NCBI RefSeq assembly: GCF_018860155.1
Contig: NZ_JAHKNI010000007.1
Location: 310,001 to 374,000, forward strand
Origin: Nocardia albiluteola
Lineage (GTDB): Bacteria > Actinomycetota > Actinomycetes > Mycobacteriales > Mycobacteriaceae
Direction: 5' to 3'
DNA length: 64,000 bases
The notes below the pieces were generated by a model. It was not told the DNA's origin. It saw only the letters and a program-made list of their open reading frames with translations, and made no database searches. Each line of letters opens with the position of its first letter. Position 1 is the first letter of the stretch. Both the position numbers and the translations under genes were made by a program. Positions 7,516 to 15,130 of the stretch are shown piece after piece.

Positions 7516-9042
7516 ATGGCGACCGTGCAACCTGCCATCGAGAGGTCGGTGTCGGCCGATGCGTTACAAGCGGAAGACGCCGGTTATCACAAGTCGTTGC
7601 GTCCGCGTCAGTTGCAGATGATCGCGATCGGGGGTGCTATCGGTACGGGTCTGTTCCTCGGTGCGGGCGGGCGGCTCGCGAGCGCGGGGCCCGGGCTGTT
7701 CCTGGTGTATGCCATCTGCGGGCTGTTCGTCTTCTTCATCCTGCGGGCGCTCGGCGAGTTGGTGCTGCATCGGCCGTCGTCCGGCTCGTTCGTCTCCTAC
7801 GGCCGGGAGTTCTATGGTGAGAAGCTCGCCTTCGTCGCGGGATGGATGTACTTCTTCCAGTGGGCCATGACCGGCATCGTGGATATCACTGCAATCGCCA
7901 CGTATGTTCACTACTGGGGTGCCACACAAGCGATTCCGCAATGGGCGATAGCCCTGGCCGCCCTCGCCATCGTGGTGGGTATCAACCTGATCTCGGTCCG
8001 GTGGTTCGGGGAACTCGAGTTCTGGGCCGCGCTGGTCAAGGTCATCGCGCTCGTGACGTTCCTGGTGGTCGGCACGGTGTTTCTCGCCGGCAGATTCACC
8101 ATCCGGGGCGCCCATACCGGTTTCGGGATGGTGTCCGCGCACGGCGGACTGTTCCCGACCGGGGCAATGCCTCTGGTCTTCGTCACTACGGGCGTCGTAT
8201 TCGCCTACGCGGCAGTCGAATTGGTCGGAATCGCCGCCGGGGAGACGGAGAACCCGGAGAAGATCATGCCCCGCGCGATCAACTCGGTCATCGCCCGTGT
8301 GGCGCTGTTCTACGTCGGATCGCTGGTGCTCCTGGGACTGCTGCTGCCCTATACCGCGTTCAAGTCGGGTGAGAGCCCGTTCGTCACGTTCTTCGCGAGA
8401 CTCGGGGTGCCCGGTGCCGGTTCGATTATGAATATCGTCGTTCTGACCGCGGCCTTCTCGAGCCTCAACGCTGGCCTGTATTCCACGGGCAGGATCCTGC
8501 GGTCGATGTCGATTAACGGCAGTGCCCCTGTGACGGCATCGCGGATGTCGTCCTCCGGGGTTCCGTATGTCGGCGTTCTGGCAACCGCCACCATCGCACT
8601 GGTGGGCGTGGGTCTCGACGCGGTCATTCCGGACAAGGCATTCGAAATCGTCTTGAATATGTCGACACTCGGCACCATGACCTCGTGGGCGACGATCGTG
8701 CTCTGCCAACTCCAGCTATGGCGCTGGGCCCGCACAGGCCGTGCGCAGCGCCCGGCATTCCGGCTGATGGGTGCCCCCTACACGAGTATCGCGACGCTGA
8801 TGTTCCTCGCGGCAGTCGTCGTGCTTATGGCTTTCAGCAACGATGCTGTGCAGCGTGGTGCGGTCATCGCCGGCGTGTGCGTCATGGCGCCGCTGCTGAC
8901 CGTCGGCTGGTTCCTCGTGCGCGGGCGAGTGCTGCAGGCGATGCGGGAACGCGTGGGATTCACCGGACAGTTCCCGGTTCTCGCCGAACGACCACTACAA
9001 CTCGAAGGGCGTGAAGCGACCACACCGCCGGAGGAACGGTGA
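7516..9042 (+). CDS. ansP: Amino-acid permease, L-asparagine permease (AnsP) type
   Basis: 508 aa APC-superfamily transporter with about 12 membrane helices. The first helix carries the signature MIAIGGAIGTGLFLGAG (substrate and Na/H site), preceded by the GYHKSLRPRQLQ cytoplasmic motif, and GELVLHRPSSGSFVSY follows helix 2. These segments closely resemble mycobacterial AnsP1/AnsP2, from memory of those sequences. It would import L-asparagine or a related neutral amino acid across the inner membrane. It stands alone between gene remnants, with the 28-base palindrome as likely operator. GABA or proline permease remains possible because the family is closely knit. Confidence 0.82.
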   Translation: MATVQPAIERSVSADALQAEDAGYHKSLRPRQLQMIAIGGAIGTGLFLGAGGRLASAGPGLFLVYAICGLFVFFILRALGELVLHRPSSGSFVSYGREFYGEKLAFVAGWMYFFQWAMTGIVDITAIATYVHYWGATQAIPQWAIALAALAIVVGINLISVRWFGELEFWAALVKVIALVTFLVVGTVFLAGRFTIRGAHTGFGMVSAHGGLFPTGAMPLVFVTTGVVFAYAAVELVGIAAGETENPEKIMPRAINSVIARVALFYVGSLVLLGLLLPYTAFKSGESPFVTFFARLGVPGAGSIMNIVVLTAAFSSLNAGLYSTGRILRSMSINGSAPVTASRMSSSGVPYVGVLATATIALVGVGLDAVIPDKAFEIVLNMSTLGTMTSWATIVLCQLQLWRWARTGRAQRPAFRLMGAPYTSIATLMFLAAVVVLMAFSNDAVQRGAVIAGVCVMAPLLTVGWFLVRGRVLQAMRERVGFTGQFPVLAERPLQLEGREATTPPEER

Positions 9043-9142
9043 TGTGATTTTCGAAGAGGATGGCCCCGAATCCATGTCATCGTTGGCCGGTCGGCTCCCG
9101 GAAGATGGATTGGGACCGCTCTCTTTGTCGTTGTCAGGGTGC

Positions 9143-9486
9143 TTTGGTGAGCTCGATGCTCGTCGTGGCGAGGTTGCCGGTTGCATACTGCACACCGACC
9201 GCGGGTCTCAATTTCGTTCCCGCTGATTTGTCCACGCGCTCAACCGTTTCGGCGTGTCCGGGTCGGCGCGGCGGGCGACAATGCCGCGATGGAAAGCTTC
9301 TTCAGTCTGCTGCGACGCAATGTCTTGGACCGGCAGCGGTGGGACACCCGCGAACAGTTACGAATCGCGATCGTCACCTGGATCGAACGCACCTAGCACC
9401 GCCGGCGTCGACAAGCCCGCCTCGGCCGGTTGACCCCGATCGAATTCGAAACCACCATGTCCCCAGCAGCACAACGAGCTACTTAA
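9143..9486 (+). pseudogene. IS3-family transposase (OrfB) C-terminal remnant
   Basis: Three pieces in different frames spell the end of an IS3-type DDE transposase: GCILHTDRGSQFRS (second catalytic Asp region), then, after an in-frame stop and a frameshift, GAAGDNAAMESFFSLLRRNVLDRQRW (catalytic Glu region) and TREQLRIAIVTWIERT, then past another stop RRRRQARLGRLTPIEFET. At least two stops and one frameshift make it dead. The N-terminal half, OrfA and both inverted repeats are not visible. Confidence 0.8.
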
Positions 9487-9560
9487 CCACTGCCACCCGA
9501 TCGTGCAGCAGCCCCGGGTTTGACCGGGCACGCTGGCTCGGAGTATCGCGCGATACTGGC

Positions 9561-10124
9561 GTGCCAGCGCCCCCGAATGGACGAATTGCACAACACTGGC
9601 TCGATCAACACGTCGATCTGCTGTTTCGCGATAGCGAGAGTGGTTCGGGTGCGATCGATCTCGCCATCAGCTACGTCGGCGCCACACCCTGGCTTCACAG
9701 GACGCTGCGGAATGAACTCATCGACGCCGCGCTACGTGGCACGCCACACGCAGTAGCAGCTCTCCTGGCCGGAATGCTGAACCAGGAGACCGGATATGAC
9801 GTCGATTCGATCATTGCGGTCCTTCGGAAGAACATGGACGTGTTGGGCAGGGTCGCTGCGGAGGCAGCGCAGCTCGTTCAGGACGCTCCTGAAGGTGCAT
9901 CCGTGCTCGATGCCGCGGTCGACTTCTGGAAAGCCCTGCTGGACGCGCACCGTCGCGTCGTTCCGACAGAGGTGGTCCCGTCATCGGGGACCGGTCAAGG
10001 CAGGCCGTCCGCACGCGAGGGGCGTTATTCCATCGCTCCGACATCCTCGGCATTCCCGCTCGTAGTTGGACCGACGTCGTCGATCGTGCGCGTCAGGCGT
10101 GACGCCACTTTGCTATCGTCGTGA
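9561..10124 (+). CDS. Hypothetical protein, possibly 5'-truncated
   Basis: 187 aa from a GTG at 9561. The first 150 residues have good protein character (IAQHWLDQHVDLLFRD, AISYVGATPWLHRTLRNELIDAALRG, HAVAALLAGMLNQETGYD) with amphipathic helices and no membrane segment. I recognise no family. It directly follows the transposase remnant, so the original N-terminus may have been lost. The last 35 codons are low in character and overlap the 3' end of the convergent gene at 10025, so the true stop may differ in an intact relative. Confidence 0.4.
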   Translation: MPAPPNGRIAQHWLDQHVDLLFRDSESGSGAIDLAISYVGATPWLHRTLRNELIDAALRGTPHAVAALLAGMLNQETGYDVDSIIAVLRKNMDVLGRVAAEAAQLVQDAPEGASVLDAAVDFWKALLDAHRRVVPTEVVPSSGTGQGRPSAREGRYSIAPTSSAFPLVVGPTSSIVRVRRDATLLSS

Positions 10125-10510
10125 ACCGACAAGGCCTGGTTGACGATCAGCCAATCTGATATGTCGTCACCGCGGGCGTACTTGCGAAAACAGTTGTAGA
10201 TCGCGTAGTAGGCGAACTCGACCGGGTCGGGGAAGGCCAGATCGTCGTCTTGCAGCGCGGTGATGGGCTCGAGGTACCTGCTGCCGATATCCGCGAGATC
10301 CACACCGGCGTGAGCGGAGCGAAGGGCATCGGCCGGAAGCTCGACATCCACGTGGTGCCACATCCCGACAACCGAGTCGCGGTAGCGAAGCGGGGCGCGC
10401 TCGCCCTGGACGTAACCGATCCAGGTCGGCAGGGCAGCCTCGCACAGAGATAGGTGCACCCGTCGTCGGCGATCAGCTCCCAGTTGGAAGAACAGTTGCC
10501 TCGGCGTCAT
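10025..10510 (-). CDS. Hypothetical protein, 161 aa
   Basis: Soluble acidic protein with good codon bias. Notable segments are LPTWIGYVQGERAPLRYRDSVV, VELPADALRSAHAGVDLADIG and the conserved-looking EFAYYAIYNCFRKYARGDDISDWLIVNQALS. I do not recognise the family. It is convergent with the preceding hypothetical gene and divergent from the alpha/beta hydrolase at 10612. An immunity-type or regulatory role cannot be argued from sequence alone. Confidence 0.5.
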   Translation of the reverse strand: MTPRQLFFQLGADRRRRVHLSLCEAALPTWIGYVQGERAPLRYRDSVVGMWHHVDVELPADALRSAHAGVDLADIGSRYLEPITALQDDDLAFPDPVEFAYYAIYNCFRKYARGDDISDWLIVNQALSVHDDSKVASRLTRTIDDVGPTTSGNAEDVGAME

Positions 10511-10611
10511 GAGCGATTCTAACGAAACGTCACGACAACGCTTCGTTGTTCCCAGCGGCGCGAATATTGTTGTTGGATCGACCGGTTGGGTCCATGGTAA
10601 ATAAGAACCTC

Positions 10612-11835
10612 ATGAGCTCGACACTTTCCGTCTCTACGCTGCCCGCTCGTGAAGAACTGGACCGGCGGCTTGCCGCGCTCCCCATCGGCTACCACGACCT
10701 GCATCCCGATGCGAGTGTCAACTACCAGATGAACCGCTTCTACAGCTGGGTCGGTGGCCCCACCATGCTGTCGGAGATGCGCGAAGCCGTTGCCGGCGTG
10801 GACGACTACCCGACCTTCGCCCGCATCTTCCTGGGCTTGGGCGAGAAGGCCCTGTCTGCGGGCGAAAACCTGAAGGGGGCCGCCTACATTCGGATCGCCG
10901 AGTTCTTTCTGCCCACCGGCGACGATCGGAAGCTGCCTACTCGTGACCGGTTCGTCCGGACCGTGCTCGACCACTACCGGGTGCCTGCCGAGAGCCACGG
11001 CCGCATCCCGTTCCAGCAGGGCTGGCTGTCGGCCTACCGATTCACCCCGGCCGAGTCGCTCGGCACCATCGTGGTGTTCGGCGGGTTCGACTCCTATATC
11101 GAGGAGTGGCTGGCGGCCGGCTTGGCCCTGCGTGACGCGGGCTACGACGTCGTGCTGTTCGAGGGGCCGGGCCAGGGCGCGACGCTCGAGGAGGCCCACG
11201 TGCCGTTCCAGGCCGACTGGCAGACGCCGGTCGCGGCCGTGCTGGACTTCTACGATCTCGACGACGTCACTTTGATGGGCTTCTCGATGGGCGGCGGGCT
11301 AGTCCTGCGTGCCGCCGCGCACGAACCGCGCGTCCGCCGCACCGTCAGCTACGGCGTGATGACCTCGTTCCTGGATGTCAACCTGCACATCTTCCCGGAA
11401 TCGGTTCGCGCGCAGCTGCTCTCGTGGCTCGACAACGGTGACGCCGCCGAACTCGACGACTTCATGAGCAAGGCCGCCGCGCAGAGTCTGCTGCTGGAAT
11501 GGGCGATAGAGCAGGGCAAGCACACCACCGCCACCGACACCACATTCGAGATGTTCCAGACCTACCGCGACTACGAGACAGCATCGATCTCGGCGCGGGT
11601 GACCCAGGATGTGCTGCTGTTGCACGGCAACGAGGACCACTACATCCCGAACCAGCACTTCGTCGACCAGGTCGCGCTGCTCACCGCCACCAGCTCGCTC
11701 ACCGCCCGCGTCTTCACCCGCCATGAGCAGGCCCAAAATCACTGCCAGGTAGGCAATTTCGGGCTCGCCCTGCGCACCATCATCGACTGGCTCGACAGCC
11801 TGCGTCGACGCGACGACGCACTGGCAGCGTCCTGA
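10612..11835 (+). CDS. Alpha/beta hydrolase with N-terminal helical domain (FrsA/DHPON-hydrolase-like)
   Basis: 407 aa. Residues 1-145 form a helical region typical of the 2,6-dihydropseudooxynicotine hydrolase/FrsA group, followed by an alpha/beta hydrolase core: FGGFDSYIEEW (oxyanion region), the nucleophile elbow GFSMGGG with Ser225, Asp in HGNEDHY and His in QNHCQVGN. It probably cleaves a C-C or ester bond in a small molecule in the cytoplasm. The start is uncertain: ATG 10612 lacks a strong ribosome binding site and ATG 10594 is also possible. It is a lone gene, and the natural substrate is unknown. Confidence 0.78.
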   Translation: MSSTLSVSTLPAREELDRRLAALPIGYHDLHPDASVNYQMNRFYSWVGGPTMLSEMREAVAGVDDYPTFARIFLGLGEKALSAGENLKGAAYIRIAEFFLPTGDDRKLPTRDRFVRTVLDHYRVPAESHGRIPFQQGWLSAYRFTPAESLGTIVVFGGFDSYIEEWLAAGLALRDAGYDVVLFEGPGQGATLEEAHVPFQADWQTPVAAVLDFYDLDDVTLMGFSMGGGLVLRAAAHEPRVRRTVSYGVMTSFLDVNLHIFPESVRAQLLSWLDNGDAAELDDFMSKAAAQSLLLEWAIEQGKHTTATDTTFEMFQTYRDYETASISARVTQDVLLLHGNEDHYIPNQHFVDQVALLTATSSLTARVFTRHEQAQNHCQVGNFGLALRTIIDWLDSLRRRDDALAAS

Positions 11836-12048
11836 GCAGGGTTCGATCCCGCCTCCACGAGCACCCGCTACCCCGCCGGTAGCTCGCATAAGGCGGGAGA
11901 GGAGGCGGTAGCCGTGATGCCGGTGATGGGAGCGTGAGCCACTGGTCACCGGCGCCGGCCGTCGCCGCGCGGCTCCTGCTGCGAGGCTGGAAGTGGAGGA
12001 CTCCGCCCCCGAAAATTCCTGAGGGCGTAGCGAACTGCTTCTCAGAGT

Positions 12049-12399
12049 TCAGGCGACAGTGAGAATGAGCACGACTGACGTCGCGATCGAGAGCGCGAGG
12101 AAGATCATGGCGCCCAGCATGTTCCGGTCGCCGCTGCGGATGTGGGCCCCGATCGCGCCGGTGAAGTAGAGCACCAGACCGATCGCGGCGGCGATCGCCA
12201 AGGGCGAGAACCAGATTCCCCAGAAGAGGCCGACCGCCGCCGCGATCTGCAGGCTCCCGAGCACGGTGAGTTGGGAGGTGGTGAGGTGGACCGCTTCCGC
12301 GAATTGGCGTATCCACGCGGGGCGGACGAACTTCATCGCCCCGGACTGGAGCATTGCCACGGCGAGTAGGACGGACAAGATCAGAGCTGCGATGTGCAT
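12049..12399 (-). CDS. DoxX family membrane protein
   Basis: 116 aa with four predicted membrane helices. The first is ALILSVLLAVAMLQSGAMKF and the motif SGAMKFVRPAWIRQFAEAV is characteristic of DoxX/DoxD-like proteins. The ATG at 12399 removes a 46-codon non-conserved extension. It is divergent from an HxlR regulator with 49 bases between the starts, which is a common arrangement in which HxlR represses a redox-related membrane protein. Function in the family is generally linked to redox or thiol stress but is not established here. Confidence 0.8.
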   Translation of the reverse strand: MHIAALILSVLLAVAMLQSGAMKFVRPAWIRQFAEAVHLTTSQLTVLGSLQIAAAVGLFWGIWFSPLAIAAAIGLVLYFTGAIGAHIRSGDRNMLGAMIFLALSIATSVVLILTVA

Positions 12400-12423
12400 A
12401 ACGGCTAACCTAGGAGTCCGATA

Positions 12424-12440
12424 GGTACCTTTTGGTAACC
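12424..12440. promoter_or_regulatory. Inverted repeat in the DoxX/HxlR divergent promoter
   Basis: GGTACC, a four-T spacer, then GGTAACC forms an interrupted palindrome in the 49-base gap between the two divergent genes. Its place fits an HxlR dimer site controlling both promoters. Confidence 0.5.
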
Positions 12441-12448
12441 TTCGGACC

Positions 12449-12820
12449 GTGAGCGCCCCTACCGAAATCATGTTCATGTCGGACTGTCCCGCGCGCACTG
12501 CACTCGAGGTCATCGCGAACAAGTGGTCCGTAGTCACCCTCTACGCGCTCAAAGATGGCCCCATGCGGCACAGTGAACTTGTTGCCCTGTCCGGCGGGAT
12601 CTCGCGGAAGGTGCTGACCCAGACCTTGCGCCGCCTGCAGAGCAACGGCCTCATCGATCGACAGCGGTATGCCGAAGTGCCCCCCCGAGTGGAATACAGC
12701 CTGACCCCGCTCGGCCGGACGCTCCAGGAGCCGATAGCGATGCTGACGGAGTGGGCGCAAGCGCACGGGGAAGCGCTCGTCGACTTCCAGGAATCAGCGG
12801 CCGCGAACCAGACGTACTAG
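12449..12820 (+). CDS. HxlR-family transcriptional regulator
   Basis: 123 aa winged helix protein, GTG start. The family hallmarks are an N-terminal Cys (MSDCPARTALEVIANKWSVVTLYAL), the recognition region MRHSELVALSGGISRKVLTQTLRRLQSNGLIDR, and the wing with VPPRVEYSLTPLGRTL. HxlR proteins sense aldehydes or oxidants through the conserved Cys. It is divergent from a DoxX gene and probably controls it and itself. Confidence 0.9.
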   Translation: MSAPTEIMFMSDCPARTALEVIANKWSVVTLYALKDGPMRHSELVALSGGISRKVLTQTLRRLQSNGLIDRQRYAEVPPRVEYSLTPLGRTLQEPIAMLTEWAQAHGEALVDFQESAAANQTY

Positions 12821-12912
12821 GTTGCGGCAGCTCAAATTGCATTCAAAACCACTGCGGCACAAGTAGTTCCATCAGGGTCAGCTTCCGCGACGCTGACCTG
12901 CCGGTCTACACG

Positions 12913-13938
12913 TCACTGCGGGCCCTGGCCACGCAGCGATTCGATGGCGAGCCGCAGCCTCGCGTCCGCCGGTCCGGTCGGTGGCACCGGCAGCACGATG
13001 CCCTCGGCCAGTCCGTCGTAGCGCTCGCGGACGAGTTCGGGCAGGGTGTCGTAGTCGGCGCACAGCAGCAGGATGTCCAGGACGTCGTCGGTCAGCACCG
13101 CGCTCAGCCGATCCCACCGCTCGGCTCGGACCAGGGTGCGTAGGCGGTCGAACAGATCGGGGAGCCCGAGGCGGGTGAGCGCCGGACGGTAGGACGGGGT
13201 GGAGTACAGGAACGCCAGCAGGCGGCGCATTCGCTCGCGTTCGCGCCGCACCGCGGTCTCGTCGCCGCCGGTGGCGATCGGGGCGGCCACGACGATGCCG
13301 GGCGGGGTCCGTGAGCCCCGGTCGGCACCCTCCCGCAGCGCCGGGCAGACCACCTCGGCCAGGTAGCCCGGATCGGAGTTGGTGGAGTGGGTGATCACGC
13401 CGTCGGCGAATTGGCCTGCGAGACGGCACATTCCGGCATTGACCGCACCGAGGAAGACCGGTGGGGCGGCGGTGTCGCCGGGTCCGGGGTTGAAATAGGG
13501 CTGCAGCCGGGTCAGCCGGTAGTTCTCGCCCTCGTGATGCACCGGTCCGCCGGTGGCGAAGGCGGCGAACAACTCTCGCAGCGCGGCCACGTAATCGCCC
13601 ATGCGGGTGACCGGTTCGGTCCAGGGCATGCCGAAACGGTCCTCGATGTTCTGCTTGATCTGGGTGCCCAGACCCAGTTCGAAACGGCCGCGGGAGAACG
13701 TCGCGAGGTCCCAGGCGTTGTAGGCCACCAGCGTCGGGCTGCGGACGAAGGCGAGGGTGATCGCGGTGCGCAGGGTGATCCGGGTGGTGTGCTCGGCGGC
13801 CAGCAGGGCGACCGCGAAGGAGTCGTGGATCGTCTCGGGGATGTGGAGCCCGTCGTATCCCAGCTCCTCGACTCGGCGGGCGGTGCCCGGCACCTGCGTG
13901 AGCGGCAGGCGCGGATCCAGGGCGGCAAAGACTTTCAA
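12913..13938 (-). CDS. LLM-class F420-dependent oxidoreductase
   Basis: 341 aa luciferase-like TIM-barrel protein. The N-terminal strand VFAALDPRLPL, RRVEELGYDGLHIPETIHD, the LAFVRSPTLVAYNAWDLATFSRGRFELGLGTQ segment and FLGAVNAGMCRLAGQFADGVI match the actinobacterial TIGR03617-type group. These enzymes use reduced F420 (or FMN) for hydride transfer to unknown substrates. It is divergent from a MarR remnant and the PadR gene; no partner gene suggests a substrate. Confidence 0.83.
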   Translation of the reverse strand: MKVFAALDPRLPLTQVPGTARRVEELGYDGLHIPETIHDSFAVALLAAEHTTRITLRTAITLAFVRSPTLVAYNAWDLATFSRGRFELGLGTQIKQNIEDRFGMPWTEPVTRMGDYVAALRELFAAFATGGPVHHEGENYRLTRLQPYFNPGPGDTAAPPVFLGAVNAGMCRLAGQFADGVITHSTNSDPGYLAEVVCPALREGADRGSRTPPGIVVAAPIATGGDETAVRRERERMRRLLAFLYSTPSYRPALTRLGLPDLFDRLRTLVRAERWDRLSAVLTDDVLDILLLCADYDTLPELVRERYDGLAEGIVLPVPPTGPADARLRLAIESLRGQGPQ

Positions 13939-13975
13939 TCGAGTGTCTTCCTCGGCGTCGGTGGGTGGTCAGTGC

Positions 13976-14139
13976 TGACGGTAGCGGCGAACGCGCGGCA
14001 GCTGCTCCGGGAGGCGGTGCGGCAACGGCATCTCGAGCGCGCCCTGACCCAGTGGCCCGAGCAGGACCTGGAAACCCTTGCCACCCTGCTGGGGCGGTTC
14101 CTCGAAGACACCTCGCACACCGCACTCGTCGAGGACTGA
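13976..14139 (+). pseudogene. MarR-type regulator, C-terminal remnant
   Basis: The frame ending at 14139 reads RQLLREAVRQRHLERALTQW followed by PEQDLETLATLLGRFLEDT, which is the dimerisation helix pair at the C-terminus of MarR proteins (REARRxHLxxAL followed by LxxLLxRFxxD). No DNA-binding domain precedes it, since the upstream sequence is the start of the divergent LLM gene. Probably a deletion scar. Confidence 0.45.
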
Positions 14140-14180
14140 CGCCGCGTCGGAGCCCGGTACGCCGATGCCGGCGAGTGGTA

Positions 14181-14201
14181 ATTCTACTCAACTAGTGGAA
14201 T
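14181..14201. promoter_or_regulatory. Inverted repeat upstream of the PadR gene
   Basis: ATTCTACT, spacer CAACT, AGTGGAAT is an inverted repeat with one mismatch, 34 bases upstream of the PadR start. It contains AACTAGTGGAATA, similar to CACTAGTGGCATA in the sulfatase promoter at 23880-23893. Likely the autoregulatory PadR site. Confidence 0.5.
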
Positions 14202-14235
14202 ACTCACTTCGGATGACCTGCGGAAGGACACTGGG

Positions 14236-14883
14236 GTGAAACTGGAACTGCTACTGCTCGGCATCCTCGGCTTGCGTCCGGCCACCGGGTACGAGCTGAA
14301 GAAGTACTTCGACGCGCACGGTCGCTTCCTGCGGGCGAATACCCAGATGAGCCAGGTGTATCGCGCGCTGGCGAAGATGAACGAGGACGGCTGGGTCCGC
14401 TTCGAGGTGGATCCGCGCCCCGGCCCGCAGGACGCCAAGACCTATCACCTGACCGATGCGGGATTGACCGCGCTGCGCGAGTGGCTCGCGGGCCCGTACA
14501 CGCCGCCGGAGTGGTTCACCGACCGGGAATTCGTGGCGCGCCTGAGCTTCGCCGGCTACCTGACCGAGGACGAGTTGCTGCGGCTGATCGATACCGAGCT
14601 GGACACCAGGCGCGCGCAGGTGGCGCGTGACCGCAATCGGGACCGCAGTCTGGACTTCGACGCGGTCCCGGCCTTCGATGCCGAACTCGAGTTCGGCATC
14701 GGAAATCGGTTGCACGAGTGGGGCTCCAATGGCATCGACCTGTACATAGAGCACATCGCGCGCCTGCGCGAGGACCTGGTCAGCGGCCGCCTGCGCGCGG
14801 AGGGCCGCGCCGCGCTCCAGGGCGCGGCCGACGGCGCGCAAGCCCCGGCCCCGAAGGGCAAGCGCGTCACGACCAGTCGATGA
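14236..14883 (+). CDS. PadR-family transcriptional regulator
   Basis: 215 aa, GTG start with a GGAAGG ribosome binding site 8 bases upstream. The N-terminal winged helix is the PadR signature (LELLLLGILGLRPATGYELKKYF and SQVYRALAKMNEDGWV), followed by the helical PadR C-terminal domain of the Vir/AphA type (residues 85-185) and a low-complexity Ala/Gly/Pro tail. It is convergent with the GH3 gene of the sulfatase locus. The motif shared between its own promoter and the sulfatase promoter makes it a candidate regulator of that locus. Confidence 0.88.
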   Translation: MKLELLLLGILGLRPATGYELKKYFDAHGRFLRANTQMSQVYRALAKMNEDGWVRFEVDPRPGPQDAKTYHLTDAGLTALREWLAGPYTPPEWFTDREFVARLSFAGYLTEDELLRLIDTELDTRRAQVARDRNRDRSLDFDAVPAFDAELEFGIGNRLHEWGSNGIDLYIEHIARLREDLVSGRLRAEGRAALQGAADGAQAPAPKGKRVTTSR

Positions 14884-15130
14884 GCGGCGAGGGAAAGTAA
14901 TCCCACCCGGTGCGCCACGGCGCCGCGAGCCGCGCGTGGCCGTGCTCTGCCGCTGTCCGAAAGATAGTCCTCGACAAAGGATTCGACCACACCGCGCGCG
15001 GCCTCCGAGGTTGCCGACACGGTCGTGCCCGTCGCGAGCGAGAGCTGCGGACCGGCCAGGGGCCGGGCGTCGAACGACGCGCTCGGCCGGAACGGCGCGA
15101 TGCCGTCCCGGCCGAGCGCGCGGAGGGGAC
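14867..15130 (-). pseudogene. Possible C-terminal gene remnant downstream of the GH3 gene
   Basis: On the minus strand the end of this stretch reads APWRTGWDYFPSPLIDWS then a stop at 14867, a strongly protein-like C-terminus. Upstream, in a second frame, it reads SEAARGVVESFVEDYLS. One indel near 14960 would join them. I do not recognise the family and there is no start codon. It overlaps the 3' end of the convergent PadR gene by 17 bases. Confidence 0.3.

Noticed and set aside
7023..7538. 171-aa minus-strand frame across the WXG remnant and the ansP promoter
   Set aside because: It would run through the palindrome and the permease start and has no family features; the plus-strand remnant explains the coding-like composition better.
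11836..11866. A tRNA-like T-loop (GGTTCGATCCC) just after the alpha/beta hydrolase stop
   Set aside because: No acceptor, D or anticodon arm can be folded upstream, and the flanking bases do not form a proper T stem. At best a chance match or an old attachment-site scrap.
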